A stretch of DNA of 64,000 bases from Piliocolobus tephrosceles. Its lineage: Eukaryota; Chordata; Mammalia; Primates; Cercopithecidae. The position numbers and the translations under genes were made by a program. Positions 63,852 through 64,000 of the stretch are shown here, one piece after another; the first letter of the stretch is position 1, and every line of letters begins with the position of its first letter. Under the pieces are notes generated by a model that was given only the letters and a program-made list of their open reading frames with translations, did no database searches and was not told the DNA's origin. The stretch is from NCBI RefSeq assembly GCF_002776525.5, contig NC_045434.1:199181246-199245245 (forward strand). The letters are read 5' to 3'.

Positions 63852-64000
63852 TTTTTTTTTTCTTTTTTTTTTTTTTGAGACGGAGTCTCGCTCTGTCACC
63901 CAGGCTGGAGTGCAGTGGTGTGATCTCGGCTCACTGCAACCTCCGCCTCCTGGGTTCAAGCAGTTCTCTGCCTCAGCCTCCTGAGTAGCCGGGACTACAG
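63852..64000 (-). repeat. Alu, antisense, cut by window end
   Basis: T-rich tail and right arm as far as 'gccgggactacag'. Confidence 0.9.

Larger units (their letters stand above)
49050..64000 (+). other. ASAP3: ASAP3 intron 1 (incomplete)
   Basis: Runs to the window end. I looked for the next known segment of the protein (starting EILEGDQ) and did not find it. Non-Alu content includes a MIR (50045-50205), a 29-bp tandem duplication (50580-50636), MER5A-like pieces (57510-57585, 58060-58165, 59790-59900), L2-like text (58500-58800), an L1-like fossil (60830-61140) and long unique stretches (49200-50040, 50640-52540, 53170-54240, 59080-60600, 61150-63190). Confidence 0.8.

Noticed and set aside
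1..64000. CRISPR arrays, operons, ribosome binding sites, phage or insertion sequences
   Set aside because: The window is primate nuclear DNA; short regular repeats here are microsatellites, minisatellites or Alu parts.

Overview
The window is nuclear DNA from an Old World monkey (macaque/baboon type). It is dense in Alu elements of both orientations, with MIR, L2, L1, MER5A-like and MLT1-like fossils. At least six young AluY copies (near 22108, 27307, 28624, 33864, 35247 and 63221) share a 'CAAGCCTGTAATC' change, and four of them also share 'GATCCGGCCAC'; I associate both with cercopithecoid AluY subfamilies rather than human ones. The two genes lie in the order and orientation of human 1p36 (E2F2, then ASAP3).

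Layout. 1-900: upstream flank with MIR remnants. 900-1800: CpG-rich E2F2 promoter and first exon. 1687-22846: all seven coding exons of E2F2 on the plus strand. Joined at their splice sites they give 1314 nt, 437 codons plus stop, the length of human E2F2. Intron 4 is a U12-type AT-AC intron. 22847-about 26320: long E2F2 3'UTR containing an inverted Alu and two let-7 seed matches, ending at paired ATTAAA signals. About 26320-48400: intergenic, mostly repeats: a mosaic of L1 fragments cut up by Alus (28385-32940), a MADE1 half, a U2 snRNA 5'-end fragment, MER5A-like and L2-like fossils, a solitary retroviral LTR (43093-43683), an MLT1-like LTR split by Alus, and a strong CTCF-type motif at 36504-36518. 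48400-49500: CpG island with repeated GC boxes and ASAP3 exon 1 (codons 1-43, 48921-49049). 49050-64000: ASAP3 intron 1. I did not find exon 2, so it probably lies beyond the window.

Function. E2F2 is a cell-cycle transcription factor (DP partner, RB-regulated). Its promoter carries E2F-like sites, which fits autoregulation. ASAP3 is an Arf GTPase-activating protein of the cytoskeleton and membrane-traffic system. The two are neighbours, not a functional unit.

I see no undescribed multi-gene system. The items most worth a second look are the roughly 40-bp tandem array that overlaps the E2F2 exon 3 splice donor and duplicates it, a direct repeat flanking E2F2 exon 2, a phase-0 66-nt candidate cassette exon in ASAP3 intron 1, the intergenic CTCF-type motif, and an LTR with unusually long near-identical flanks. 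Repeat family names and edges were judged by eye and are approximate.
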